35,006 nucleotides of DNA from Thermoplasmatota archaeon (GCA_023484805.1 JAMDAM010000003.1:1-35006), one strand, 5' to 3'. Shown: positions 9,691 through 19,775, counted from the first letter of the stretch. The notes: generated by a model not told the origin, from the letters alone. Program-made: numbers and translations.

Positions 9691-9892
9691 TTAAGATAAC
9701 GATAGAACAAGGAGTTTTTCCCTCTATCACCATCGAGTTTGTATAACTTATGAATATATAATCTGTTCGTTAGCCTATTCCCCCACCTATGATTGAGTTC
9801 CGAAAAACCGGCAACTCTGGTGCACCGATCCACTCGCAGTAAATTCATCGTAAAATTATATAATGCATTAACTATTAGCTAAAAAGTTTATT

Positions 9893-10915
9893 ATGATCAG
9901 ATTTGGCATTGCCGGGATTCCTTTGACCAGCAAGGGGAGAACTTTCATTGAATCAGTTGAGGATGTTCACAACCTGGGACTAAATGCCCTTGAAGTGCAG
10001 CTGCTCAGGGTGAACATTGAGGAGAGGCCGGCGCTGGAATACACAGGCATGAAGCCAAAAGATGTGGACGGTTCAATTATTGTAGAGGTGCTGAGGAGCG
10101 ACGAGAACGGTAACTACCGACCAGTAGGAATCGAGTCAACAATAGAGGAAGATGACATAGTCCAGGAAATATTCTGGAACATGGCTAAAAATTACGACGA
10201 GTTGAGGGAAGGTGGAGAGTTGGCAAAAGAGCTTGATGTCAACCTGTCCATGCATGCGCCTTATTACATGGACCTACTCGACGATGGAGACATAGGGGAA
10301 AAGTCGTACGATCACCTAAGATGGACTCTCATAGCCGGAAAAGCAATGCAGGCAAAGAGGGTTGTAACTCATACGGGGTTTTACAAGGTCAACAAGAAGG
10401 AAAGCCTGAAAAGGGCAATTGAGGTTTATACACGTGTAGCAAAGGCGTGCCCGCCCAGTGAAAATTTCCCATTCGTCTCAGTAGAATGTTCAGGAAAGGC
10501 AGAAATATTTGGCGCAACGTCAGACCTGACAGCGCTTGCAAAGAAAGTCCCCGACGTAGAGCCTATAATAAATTTCCCACACATTCACTCACTGACCGGA
10601 GGTTCCCTTATTGAAATAAAGGATTTCGAAGAAGTCCTCGACGAATTTTCAAAATTTTCAAAGGGTGATCTGTACACAGAATTCTCGGGTGTTGAATACC
10701 AGGATCACAACGAGACGAAGCTCACTGCAATAAAGCATGGGGACCTAAAGTTCGAGACGCTGGCTGAAGCAATTGTCAACAGGGAGGAAGACATTACCCT
10801 AATATCTTCATCCCCACTCCTTGAACACGATGCCCAATACATGTATCTGATATACCTGAGAACGTTTTCAAAGAGGCTCCAGAAAAAATCTCCGGTTAAG
10901 AAAGCAATTCACTAG
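9893..10915 (+). CDS. Endonuclease IV-like / xylose isomerase-like TIM-barrel protein
   Basis: SMHAPYYMDL, VVTHTGFY, SVECSGKAEIFG and HGDLKFETL resemble AP endonuclease family 2 metal-site motifs. Confidence 0.7.
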   Translation: MIRFGIAGIPLTSKGRTFIESVEDVHNLGLNALEVQLLRVNIEERPALEYTGMKPKDVDGSIIVEVLRSDENGNYRPVGIESTIEEDDIVQEIFWNMAKNYDELREGGELAKELDVNLSMHAPYYMDLLDDGDIGEKSYDHLRWTLIAGKAMQAKRVVTHTGFYKVNKKESLKRAIEVYTRVAKACPPSENFPFVSVECSGKAEIFGATSDLTALAKKVPDVEPIINFPHIHSLTGGSLIEIKDFEEVLDEFSKFSKGDLYTEFSGVEYQDHNETKLTAIKHGDLKFETLAEAIVNREEDITLISSSPLLEHDAQYMYLIYLRTFSKRLQKKSPVKKAIH

Positions 10916-10926
10916 AGGTGATAAAC

Positions 10927-11220
10927 ATGGCGAGAGAATATCCAGTTAAGAAAGGAATAAAACTGAGTCTGGAAACGATCAGAGAAAAGGCCGAGAGCAT
11001 AGCCGGTGAGGCTAGAATTGACGGATCCCACGTATTTTCCAGATGCCCTGGCCTATCGGAGATTGATCTTACCACTGACGGAAAGAAACTCCTGGTCCAG
11101 ACTAAGTCGGACGGAATAAAAGAAAATGCAGCAGAGGCTTTACGTATCTACAACCGGCTGATAGAGGAGATTACGGGCTACTCCTCAAAGGAAAGGAAAA
11201 AGCTGATTTCAAAGGTTTAG
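10927..11220 (+). CDS. Small conserved hypothetical protein
   Basis: 98 aa MAREYPVKKGIKLSLETIREKAES...; follows the endonuclease IV-like gene closely, likely same operon. Confidence 0.6.
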   Translation: MAREYPVKKGIKLSLETIREKAESIAGEARIDGSHVFSRCPGLSEIDLTTDGKKLLVQTKSDGIKENAAEALRIYNRLIEEITGYSSKERKKLISKV

Positions 11221-11245
11221 TAGAAAATATCCGGAGATAGCTCAT

Positions 11246-12430
11246 TTGGGGTACAGACTGCAGGCAGGGTCGATCCATTTTTCAAGGGCGGTTTATGCCC
11301 TGAACTGGTTCGTCATGGCCCCTAGCCTGATCTATATAAGCAGCGACCTTAGCCTTCAATTGATACAGCTGGGCGTGATAACAACAGGATTTTATGCGGG
11401 TCTTGCTGCCTTCCAGCTCGTAGGCGGAATACTGGCTTCAAGGATAGGCAACGCATACATCGCAATCTCCGGCCTTGCTATTCTGGGTATTTCAACGGTG
11501 TTCAGCGGGCTTTCATACAACCTGGTTATGCTCCTTGTATCAAGGGTTTTTGCCGGCATTGGTGCAGCGCTGTTCTTCTCTCCGGGGATCGGTGCCCTGA
11601 GCAACATAGTTCCTATAGAAAGGTTCGGTACACATGTGGGAATATATAACGGTGCGTTCAACATTGGGGCGGGAGTAGGCATTTTTGGATGGTCTATACT
11701 CGATAAAGCCTTTGGATGGCGTCCATCACTGATTTTTTCCGGTATTCTGGCAATTGCACTTGCCTTAGAAAATGTGGTTGCACTTCGTGGCATCAGGGAG
11801 GTACGATCGGTTACGAGGGACATCCCCGGAAAGATAATATCCATTATAAAGAAACCTCATATATGGATACTTTCCCTGGCAGGCCTTTCAAGCATAATAG
11901 GCGAAACTCTCATCGGGCAATTTTTTGTTTACTATGCTGAGAACGTGGCCAACATTCCATCTTTCACTGCAGGCCTGATGGCCGGAGTATCAATGGTGAT
12001 AGGTATAGCCGGTGGAATAATTGGCGGAAAGCAAATACAGAAAACTGCTCACAAGGGGCGTGCATTTTTACTGACGATGCTTATTGGAGGCATATTCATT
12101 GCCCTGATCCCAGTAACATACAATGTGATACTTTTGATGCTTATTCTCATAGCTGAGGGGCTGTTTGTTGTTGCAGGGTTTTCGGTTCTCTACACAATGG
12201 TATCAATGGAGATTGCAGACAGGTCAATGGTTTCCTTCTCACTTTCCCTGACAAATTCCATCCAGATGGGGTTTAGCATAGCTCTTCCGGTGATATTCAC
12301 TTCCTTGGCTTATTTTCTGAACTACTCAGATGCGTGGGTGATCGCTGGTGCCCTTGCCATAGCTACCTCCGGAATTATCTATGTCGGCAGGTACTCCAGC
12401 GCGCTTTCGAGATTTTTTCCCGGCTCTTAG
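11246..12430 (+). CDS. Major facilitator superfamily transporter
   Basis: 394 aa with about 12 hydrophobic segments and MFS-like loop features (GLAAFQLVGGILASRIGNAY). Starts with TTG. Confidence 0.8.
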   Translation: MGYRLQAGSIHFSRAVYALNWFVMAPSLIYISSDLSLQLIQLGVITTGFYAGLAAFQLVGGILASRIGNAYIAISGLAILGISTVFSGLSYNLVMLLVSRVFAGIGAALFFSPGIGALSNIVPIERFGTHVGIYNGAFNIGAGVGIFGWSILDKAFGWRPSLIFSGILAIALALENVVALRGIREVRSVTRDIPGKIISIIKKPHIWILSLAGLSSIIGETLIGQFFVYYAENVANIPSFTAGLMAGVSMVIGIAGGIIGGKQIQKTAHKGRAFLLTMLIGGIFIALIPVTYNVILLMLILIAEGLFVVAGFSVLYTMVSMEIADRSMVSFSLSLTNSIQMGFSIALPVIFTSLAYFLNYSDAWVIAGALAIATSGIIYVGRYSSALSRFFPGS

Positions 12431-12587
12431 AGATCTAAACCTGGATAGTGTGAAAAAAAGGATGGCGAAAACAAGGTACTTAATTGCAGGATAATCATTT
12501 TTGGAAGTTTGCTCATCCTCGTCCGGAGGTGCAATGGAGCATTCGAGAATTGGCATGGTATTTCAGTTTATCTCTATATATAAAGTT

Positions 12588-13703
12588 TCACACTGGGACT
12601 TCCCGTTCTCTCCGTTCGGGGATATAACTGCAGGCAGGGTCGCTGGCAAAAAGATCTCCCGTTGAGGTAAAGGCACGCGCACGGGATCCACCGCACACAC
12701 TGTTGTATGAGCAGTAACCACATTTTCCTCCAAAAGTCCATGGTTCTTCAAGGCGAATAAGTACGTCATTATCTGTGCATATGTCAAGTAGTGGAGTGTT
12801 TTTCACATTGCCGAGTGGTTGCTCTATAAATCCATTGATGAGGACGTTTCCATCATGGCCAACAAAAAGTGTCCGCATCCGACCGGCAGGATGTCCTGCC
12901 TGCACCCTGGTCACGTTCCTGATAAATTTCTGATCAGTAATTGCCATAAGGTCCCTGTAAAGTTTACCGCCATTATATATCTGACCGGAACTGCGGCTTG
13001 ACTCTATGCGTTTGAATATGGGGGACTCCACGGTTCTAATTGTGATGTTTGGACCGTTCACGTCGAACAGCCAGTTGTTTACTTCCTCCATCTTTTCAGC
13101 TGAGAGGTCCATTAGGGTCTCCCCCCTGCCAATTCTTATGAGGAAAAAGATTTCCCAGACTCTCACTCCAAGCCCGGAGATAATGCTGAGGATCTTTGGT
13201 AACTCCAGTACATTGTCCTCAAACACTGTGGTGTTGATCTGCAGAGTAATACCAGCATGGTTGAACATTTTGATTGCGTTTATGCTTTCATCAAAGACGC
13301 CTTGTTTTCCTCGGAATTCATCCTGCTTTTCAGCATCAGCCCAGTCAAGGCTCAGCGATACCGAATGTACACCGTATCTCTTAGCCATGGCAACCAGACT
13401 TGCATCAATCCTACCGGACACGGCCGGGCTCAATGCAGTTTTGATTCCGAGTTCTGTTGCCCTCTTCAGCAGGGGCTCCAGATCGCTCCTCATGAGTACA
13501 TCCCCTCCGGTAAGGATCAGAACAGGGTATGGCTTGGGAAATTGTGCTATTTCATCAAGAAGTTTGAAGGACTCCTTTGTAGTCAATTCACCAGGAAAAG
13601 GTTCGAAAATGGCTTCGGCCCGGCAATGCTTGCATGCGAGCGGGCATGCCTTGGTTGTTTCCCAAAAAATAAGCTGCGGCTTATAAATAGTATGCGCTAT
13701 CAC
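12588..13703 (-). CDS. Radical SAM/SPASM-type protein (AhbC/AhbD/NirJ-like)
   Basis: CPLACKHC (CX3CX2C) radical SAM motif, LTGGDVLMR, and a C-terminal CGYCSYNSVCGGSRARAF...DPAC SPASM-like cluster. GTG start. Confidence 0.85.
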   Translation of the reverse strand: MIAHTIYKPQLIFWETTKACPLACKHCRAEAIFEPFPGELTTKESFKLLDEIAQFPKPYPVLILTGGDVLMRSDLEPLLKRATELGIKTALSPAVSGRIDASLVAMAKRYGVHSVSLSLDWADAEKQDEFRGKQGVFDESINAIKMFNHAGITLQINTTVFEDNVLELPKILSIISGLGVRVWEIFFLIRIGRGETLMDLSAEKMEEVNNWLFDVNGPNITIRTVESPIFKRIESSRSSGQIYNGGKLYRDLMAITDQKFIRNVTRVQAGHPAGRMRTLFVGHDGNVLINGFIEQPLGNVKNTPLLDICTDNDVLIRLEEPWTFGGKCGYCSYNSVCGGSRARAFTSTGDLFASDPACSYIPERREREVPV

Positions 13704-13795
13704 TTCAGATGGATATTAAATTAGGATAAAAGACAGGAACCTTAATAATCAGGTCAAAAAGAGAATTTAAAAAAAATTAATAGATTGTTCTAAAA

Positions 13796-14068
13796 TTACT
13801 TTTTGTATTTTATCTTGCTGGATGCCCTGAAGACGAATTTCTTCTTTGAGGGCACGTCAATAATCTTCTTTGTCTGTGGGTTCCTAGCCTTCCTGGCCAT
13901 CTGGGTTCTTCTTTCGAAGATACCAAATCCGGCAAGGTTGATCTTAGATCCCCTGTCCGACTCCATGATCACTGTGTCCAGAAAAGTCTTTATGACATTT
14001 CTAGCCACTTTCTGGGTTGTGTTTGTCTTCTTTGCTACAGACTTAGAGATTTCACTAATTCCTACCAC
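13796..14068 (-). CDS. HU/IHF-family DNA-binding protein (HTa-like)
   Basis: MVGISEISKSVAKKTNTTQKVARNVIKTFLDTVIMESDRGSKINLAGFGIFERRTQMARKARNPQTKKIIDVPSKKKFVFRASSKIK: full HU fold including the GFGIFE..RKARNPQT arm. Confidence 0.93.
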   Translation of the reverse strand: MVGISEISKSVAKKTNTTQKVARNVIKTFLDTVIMESDRGSKINLAGFGIFERRTQMARKARNPQTKKIIDVPSKKKFVFRASSKIKYKK

Positions 14069-14388
14069 TTAATCCCTCCACTATGATAATATAATTAGAA
14101 GTATTAAAATATTTGCATTGGATTTTATATAAACAGCATATAACAAACATTTTGGGGATATGTCATTATTATAATAAAAATTTCTGGATATAACTATAGC
14201 TCACGGAAGCAGTATTATGGCTCTTTTCTGCTTGTTCTTCTCCTTATTTAACAGTTTCGTAAAATTTCAGAGGCAGAGGTATTGCATCAAGCAACGGGCA
14301 CAATTTCATAAAAATCGAAAGCGCTTGGTAGGAATCACGAACCAATTGCGGAAAAATATAATTATATATGGAGAAATGATGAAGACTG

Positions 14389-15216
14389 ATGAGACTTATA
14401 GAGAACTGGTTCTCCGAGAGATACTCTGAAAATCTCCAGCTTTCATTCAGGGTCATGGATCAACTTCTTTCAGTCAAGACAGATTTCCAGAGAATAGATG
14501 TATTTGAGACGTACGATTTTGGTAAGCTGCTTTCCATTGATGGCACTGTCCAGCTGACAGAAAAGGATGAATTTGTTTACCACGAGATGATCACCCGGGT
14601 TCCATATTTCATGGCATCTCGCAAACCACGGAGTGCACTTATCATTGGGGGTGGTGATGGTGGCGCGGCAAGGGAATTCCTCAAGCTCGGACTAGAGAGG
14701 ATCACAAACGTGGAAATAGATTCCCAGGTCGTTGAAGTCTCCAGGAAATTCTTTCCCTCTCTTGCGTCTTCATTTTCTGACAGCCGGGTCACACTTATCA
14801 TAGGCGATGGCGCTGAGTTCCTAAAGGAAAACAGGGACAAGTTTGACATAATAATTGTTGATTCAACCGATCCTGTAGGCCCAGCAGAGGTGCTTTTCCA
14901 CAAGGAATTCTACAATTCGGTCAAGAAGGCGCTTTCAAAGGACGGCATCATAGTTACTCAATCCGGATCCCCGTTCTATCAGCCGAATGGACTCAAGCTC
15001 GCTTACAATGGCATGAAGGAGGTTTTTAGAAACGTTTCAGTATATACCGCCTTTATTCCAACCTACCCCAGCGGTTTCTGGTCATTTACAATGGGCAGTG
15101 ACTCCCCCCTCTCGGCTAGAGGCGACGAAGTGGACCCTGGAAAGTACTTCAATGCCCGGGTGCTGGAGGGCGCTTTCAGTCTTCCGCAGTTTGTTTATGA
15201 GCTGATATCAGGTTAA
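14389..15216 (+). CDS. speE: Polyamine aminopropyltransferase (spermidine synthase)
   Basis: [49 protein letters not shown]: canonical SpeE motifs. Confidence 0.93.
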   Translation: MRLIENWFSERYSENLQLSFRVMDQLLSVKTDFQRIDVFETYDFGKLLSIDGTVQLTEKDEFVYHEMITRVPYFMASRKPRSALIIGGGDGGAAREFLKLGLERITNVEIDSQVVEVSRKFFPSLASSFSDSRVTLIIGDGAEFLKENRDKFDIIIVDSTDPVGPAEVLFHKEFYNSVKKALSKDGIIVTQSGSPFYQPNGLKLAYNGMKEVFRNVSVYTAFIPTYPSGFWSFTMGSDSPLSARGDEVDPGKYFNARVLEGAFSLPQFVYELISG

Positions 15217-15240
15217 CCATCCTGAATGAAATCAGGGGTT
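15215..15240 (+). terminator. Stem-loop immediately after the speE stop codon
   Basis: AACC(at)CCTGA-ATGAAA-TCAGGGGTT: 9 base pairs interrupted by a 2-nt bulge, overlapping the TAA stop. Confidence 0.35.
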
Positions 15241-15308
15241 CAACTTCCGATTATGGTACCGTGCCATAGCGTCGGGTCACGATGTAAAGACCTTTGAGTC
15301 CCCGAGTT

Positions 15309-15683
15309 CTATTTCACCTTGAATTTTTCCATTGCCGCGGCAAGTTGCCTCTCGTACTTCGGCCCCAGGCGTCTTGCTATCTTCTGCAGGTCTTTCATGG
15401 ATTTCACAAAATTATACTTGCTCTGCTTTGAGACAAGTTCCTCGAATTTTCTCATGTCTATGGTAATCTTGTAAAGAAAATAGAAAAAAAGGAGGGTAAA
15501 AATGACACCTGCGACAAAAATCCAGTAGTCCCAGTTTCCAAGGGAGGAAAAGGAGAGAGCGGAGTTCGAAAGAAAATCGCTGTGGAATATGACATCGTTC
15601 GCTGATATCACCAATACAAAGAAAGAAATCACGAATGCAACGAGATATATATAAAACTGGTAATCCTTAATCCTGGCTGACAT
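15309..15683 (-). CDS. Small membrane protein, hypothetical
   Basis: Two hydrophobic helices and a charged C-terminal tail; ATGA coupling with upstream rdgB at 15701-15704 if the longer start (15704) is used. Confidence 0.6.
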   Translation of the reverse strand: MSARIKDYQFYIYLVAFVISFFVLVISANDVIFHSDFLSNSALSFSSLGNWDYWIFVAGVIFTLLFFYFLYKITIDMRKFEELVSKQSKYNFVKSMKDLQKIARRLGPKYERQLAAAMEKFKVK

Positions 15684-15700
15684 GTATAAGAAGAGTATAA

Positions 15701-16261
15701 TCACTCATTATTTAATTCATTTCTAGTCTTGATAAAATCGATCAGCTTTTCAGCAGCTTTCCTTCTGTGTGAAATCGTGTTCTTGCGTTCAGGATCCATT
15801 TCGGCAAGTGTGAATCCTTCACCCTCCGGAATAAAGACGGGATCAAACCCGAACCCGTTTTCACCGCGCTCTTCCGTCGATATTGTCCCACGCAGCGTAG
15901 AAGAGAACTGGTAGACTTTCCTTCCATAACTCAGTGAAATTACAGTCTGGAAATGCGCCCTGCGGTCTACTCCGAGCAGTGATAATATGCCCTTGTTGCC
16001 AATCGTCGAGTTCACATATGAGGAATAAGGTCCGGGGAACCCTTTCAGGGGAGAGATGTAAAGCCCGGTGTCTTCCATGAAGAATGCGCCTTCGATCACT
16101 GACTGAAGTTTTCTGCAGCTGTCAAGAGAAATCTCCTCTGTGGTATCCGCCTGGATTTCCTCATACTTCATCTTTACCCATTCTATTTCAATATCATGGG
16201 CTGAAAAAATGCTATTGAGTTCCCTGTATTTATGCTCATTGCTTGTTACAAATTTTATCAA
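15701..16261 (-). CDS. rdgB: XTP/dITP diphosphatase (RdgB/HAM1 family)
   Basis: VTSNEHKYRELNSIF, FFMEDTGLYISPLKGFPGPYSSYV, GFGFDPVFIPEG. Confidence 0.93.
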   Translation of the reverse strand: MIKFVTSNEHKYRELNSIFSAHDIEIEWVKMKYEEIQADTTEEISLDSCRKLQSVIEGAFFMEDTGLYISPLKGFPGPYSSYVNSTIGNKGILSLLGVDRRAHFQTVISLSYGRKVYQFSSTLRGTISTEERGENGFGFDPVFIPEGEGFTLAEMDPERKNTISHRRKAAEKLIDFIKTRNELNNE

Positions 16262-17856
16262 ACGTACCTTCTCCTTTTCTCCATAAGACTCAGCGTTTCT
16301 ATAACTGCTGGTGAATCTGGAAAATTTTTGCTGTAACTCTCCATAAACTCATCGAGAATGTCCTTCCTGTTGCTGTTCAGGCTCCTGAACGATTCCAGGA
16401 GGAGGAAGACATCGGAAGCAATGTCTTCCATGGTAGAATCCAGCTTGCCCATGCTTGGATCAATCAAGCATACTTTTCCATCCATGACCATAATATTATT
16501 TGTAGTCAGGTCCCCATGGGTTATTCTCTTTGAATGTATTGCGCCAATCACTCTTCCGAGATCTGGAACAACAGTTCCAGTCTCTTCGTTTGCTGAAAGG
16601 AATTGTGAGAGCATTACCCCATCAATCCTCTCGATAGTGATAGAATTTCCAAAAGGGTCGTAGTCATAGACAATAGGTACCCTGATTCCCATTTCATACA
16701 TCTTTTTGAGAATTATGAATTCGTTTCTCTGCCTCATTGACCTTATCCGGGAATCAAGGACGTGGTTCCGGTACTTTTTAGATGCCCTTCTCTTTATCAC
16801 CACATCCCTCCCATAGAAACTTCCCATAACTGTTATGGATTCTGCCCCGGTTCCCATTTCAGGAAAAAGTTTTTTTGACCTGACCCAGGGGGCCTCGACA
16901 GTATCTATCCTCTCCCTCTGGTTTATGTGTGTGTCTTCTACCCTTTCACCGCCGCGATCCTTGTATATCAAAATTCCAGCCTGCGCAATCATTGCTCCAT
17001 TGTCCATACAGAATTGCTTGTCGGTCAGCATTGCATTATAACCTGATTCTGCAGCCATATCAGTTATCATCTGCCGCAGACGGTCATTCCTGGCAACACC
17101 TCCAGCGATCATGATCTCTTTCTTGCCTGTGAGATAGAGGGCTCTTTCAAGTATCTCCACGAGCATGGCAAAAGCCGTTTCCTGAACACTGTAAAAAATA
17201 TCCTCGGTTCTCTTCCCGCTTTTAGTCAGAGACAGGGCTGCAGTTAGTATTCCTGAGAACGAACAGTTCATGCCCTTTACGGAGTATGGAAGTTCGTGCA
17301 GTTCCGATCCGCTGGCTGCCATTTTCTCTATTATCGGACCGCCGGGAAACGGTATCCCGGATTCTCTGGCAAGCTTGTCAAGCATGTTTCCAACCCCAAT
17401 ATCTATGGTCTCCCCTATGACCCTGTATCTTCCGTCAAGGTGAGCTAGCACCTGTGTGTTTCCTCCTGACACATAAAGCATCACCGGGTCTAGCGCGCCG
17501 GTTAATTTCCTGCCTATTTCGATATGACCGAGCGGATGGTTAACCCTCACTATGGGCTTCGCAAATTTTATTGATAGCGTCCTCGCAGCTGTAGCAGCAA
17601 CTCTCAGGCATGGACCGAGGCCAGGTCCAGAAGAGAAGGCGATCACGTCAATGTCTTTCATCTCTACAGAGGCATCTTCAAGCGATCTGCGGATAACTGA
17701 AACGACTTCTGCTGAATGATGTATTGCAGCTTCTCTGGGATGGATACCTCCAGTGGGGGGTATATACGTTGAATTTACGTTGGAAAGGACATGCGCCTCG
17801 TCTATGATCCCGGAACTAATTGTATGGGCAGTCCCCTCAATTCCCAGAACGAGCAT
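16258..17856 (-). CDS. Kae1-Bud32 fusion (tRNA t6A synthesis, KEOPS)
   Basis: N-terminal Kae1 motifs (HHSAEV, GPGLGPCLRVA, VNHPLGHIEIG, LYVSGGNTQV) fused to a Bud32 kinase (HGDLTTNNIMV, LIDPSMGK). MLVLGIEGTAHT at 17856 is the likely start. Confidence 0.94.
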   Translation of the reverse strand: MLVLGIEGTAHTISSGIIDEAHVLSNVNSTYIPPTGGIHPREAAIHHSAEVVSVIRRSLEDASVEMKDIDVIAFSSGPGLGPCLRVAATAARTLSIKFAKPIVRVNHPLGHIEIGRKLTGALDPVMLYVSGGNTQVLAHLDGRYRVIGETIDIGVGNMLDKLARESGIPFPGGPIIEKMAASGSELHELPYSVKGMNCSFSGILTAALSLTKSGKRTEDIFYSVQETAFAMLVEILERALYLTGKKEIMIAGGVARNDRLRQMITDMAAESGYNAMLTDKQFCMDNGAMIAQAGILIYKDRGGERVEDTHINQRERIDTVEAPWVRSKKLFPEMGTGAESITVMGSFYGRDVVIKRRASKKYRNHVLDSRIRSMRQRNEFIILKKMYEMGIRVPIVYDYDPFGNSITIERIDGVMLSQFLSANEETGTVVPDLGRVIGAIHSKRITHGDLTTNNIMVMDGKVCLIDPSMGKLDSTMEDIASDVFLLLESFRSLNSNRKDILDEFMESYSKNFPDSPAVIETLSLMEKRRRYV

Positions 17857-18158
17857 CGAACTCCAATATACCATGACTAAAAAAACATTTATGATCTCTT
17901 GGGCATCAAATATTCTTGATCAGCAGATGATTAGAATCATAGATCATTCTGCACCGATGAATCTAGGGAAACCACCAGCTAGCAGGGACAAAATCTCCAG
18001 AGGGGGAAAGCTTTGAATTCACGGCAGTAGTGAGCACATCTGGATCAAGCAGCGCGACCCTGCTGCAATCTATAATTTTATTAGGAAGCTATTAATTAAG
18101 AATAGCAATTTCAAGGCAAATTTGCTCTATAATACTGATTTAGCAGAAGGTTGTATAA

Positions 18159-18548
18159 ATGGAAAATTCGGTTGCAATAATAGCAGATCCAAAGGTCGGA
18201 AAGACATACAAAGTTGAGGTAACGCAGGATTCACTTAATGCGCTTGTGGGCAGGAAGATCGGGGATGAGCTGGACGGCATATTCTTTAACCTTCCCGGTT
18301 ACAAGATGAAACTAACGGGTGGAAGTTCCAACGACGGGTTTCCCATGAAAAGGGATCTGCAGATCGGCGGTAAGAAAAGAATACTTGTTACATACAGGGA
18401 AGGAAGAAGAGGAAAAAATGGCAAGAGAAAGAGGGTTACATTCAGGGGATCAATTATTGGACCTGACATTTCACAGCTTAACCTTGTCGTAACTCAGTAT
18501 GGCCCGGATCCACTCGGCCCCAAGGAAGAAAAGAAGGATTCCCAGTAA
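18159..18548 (+). CDS. rps6e: Ribosomal protein S6e
   Basis: AIIADPKVGKTYKVEV...GRKIGDELDG...LTGGSSNDGFPMKRDLQIGGKKRILVTYREGRRGKNGKRKR. Confidence 0.93.
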   Translation: MENSVAIIADPKVGKTYKVEVTQDSLNALVGRKIGDELDGIFFNLPGYKMKLTGGSSNDGFPMKRDLQIGGKKRILVTYREGRRGKNGKRKRVTFRGSIIGPDISQLNLVVTQYGPDPLGPKEEKKDSQ

Positions 18549-19771
18549 TGCTTCCACAGCCGTCTGTTAACATTGGAATGGTAGGCCATGTTGACCATGG
18601 CAAAAGTACACTTACCCTGGCACTTACGGGCACAAGAACCGATGTGCATTCGGAGGAAATCAAGAGGGGAATATCAATAAAACTGGGGTACGCTGACGTG
18701 CCCGTCTACAAGTGTACCGATGAATCCGGCGAGGAAGTATATTCCGGAAAAAAACTTGATGACAGCTGCGAATTGAGCAGGGTAATCTCAATCGTTGATG
18801 CGCCGGGGCATGAGACGCTGATGGCGACGATGCTCTCCGGTTCGTCTATAATGAATGGGGCTCTACTTGTGATAGCGGCAAACGAAAAATGCCCTCAGCC
18901 ACAGACCAGGGAACATCTCATCGCCCTGGACATTATGGGCATAAAGAACATAGTGGTAGTTCAGAACAAGATTGACCTTGTAACAAGAGAACGAGCCATG
19001 GAAAGTTACAGGGAGATAAAGGCGTTCCTGAAGGGAAGCGTTGCCCAGGATTCTCCCATTATACCTGTGAGCGCATACCACAGCACCAATATTGATGCGC
19101 TGATGAAGGCGATCAATGATGTTATTCCAACTCCAAAGTATGACATAAATGCCAATCCATTGATGTATGTTGCCAGATCCTTTGATGTCAACAAACCCGG
19201 AACCAACCCTCAAAACATAAAAGGAGGAGTGCTGGGCGGGTCGCTTATCAGGGGTTCCCTTAGCGTTGGCGACGAGATTGAAATTGCGCCAGGCATCCAG
19301 GTCACGAAGGGGAACAAGACAACATGGGAAAACGTTGTCACAGAAGTTGTCAGCCTCATGGCCGGGAAGAGCACATATGACAGGATAATCCCCGGTGGCC
19401 TTGCCGCTGTAGGCACTAAACTTGATCCATTCCTCACGAAGGGAGATTCATTCACCGGGAGAGTAGTAGGAAAGGTGGGAAGGGTACCAAGCGTTGTTTT
19501 CAACATGTCCATTGAAGCCAGTCTGCTAAAGAGAGTGGTGGGATTCGAGGAAGAACAGAATGTAGAGCCATTGAAGTCAAAGGAAAGCCTGATGCTCACT
19601 GTTGGCACAGCGAATACGGTTGGGGTGGCCACTGCCGTTAGAGATCAGAACATAGAGATAACGCTGAAATATCCTGTAGCTTCCGATATTGGGGAGAGAA
19701 TATCCATTGGCAGGAGAATCTCAAACAGGTGGAGACTAATAGGCTATGGCAAGATAGTCAGCATCGGATAA
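18548..19771 (+). CDS. eif2g: Translation initiation factor aIF2 gamma subunit
   Basis: GHVDHGKSTLT, IVDAPGHETLMATMLSGSSIMNGALLVIAANEKCPQPQTREHL, VVQNKIDLV; overlaps the rps6e stop. Confidence 0.95.
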   Translation: MLPQPSVNIGMVGHVDHGKSTLTLALTGTRTDVHSEEIKRGISIKLGYADVPVYKCTDESGEEVYSGKKLDDSCELSRVISIVDAPGHETLMATMLSGSSIMNGALLVIAANEKCPQPQTREHLIALDIMGIKNIVVVQNKIDLVTRERAMESYREIKAFLKGSVAQDSPIIPVSAYHSTNIDALMKAINDVIPTPKYDINANPLMYVARSFDVNKPGTNPQNIKGGVLGGSLIRGSLSVGDEIEIAPGIQVTKGNKTTWENVVTEVVSLMAGKSTYDRIIPGGLAAVGTKLDPFLTKGDSFTGRVVGKVGRVPSVVFNMSIEASLLKRVVGFEEEQNVEPLKSKESLMLTVGTANTVGVATAVRDQNIEITLKYPVASDIGERISIGRRISNRWRLIGYGKIVSIG

Positions 19772-19775
19772 GATC

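Noticed and set aside
13006-13686. 226 aa plus-strand ORF antisense to the radical SAM gene
   Set aside because: The opposite frame has clear radical SAM/SPASM motifs; this one is Ser-rich shadow sequence.
17753-18016. 87 aa plus-strand ORF overlapping the kae1 start
   Set aside because: Half is antisense to kae1 and the rest has no protein-like pattern; better treated as intergenic.
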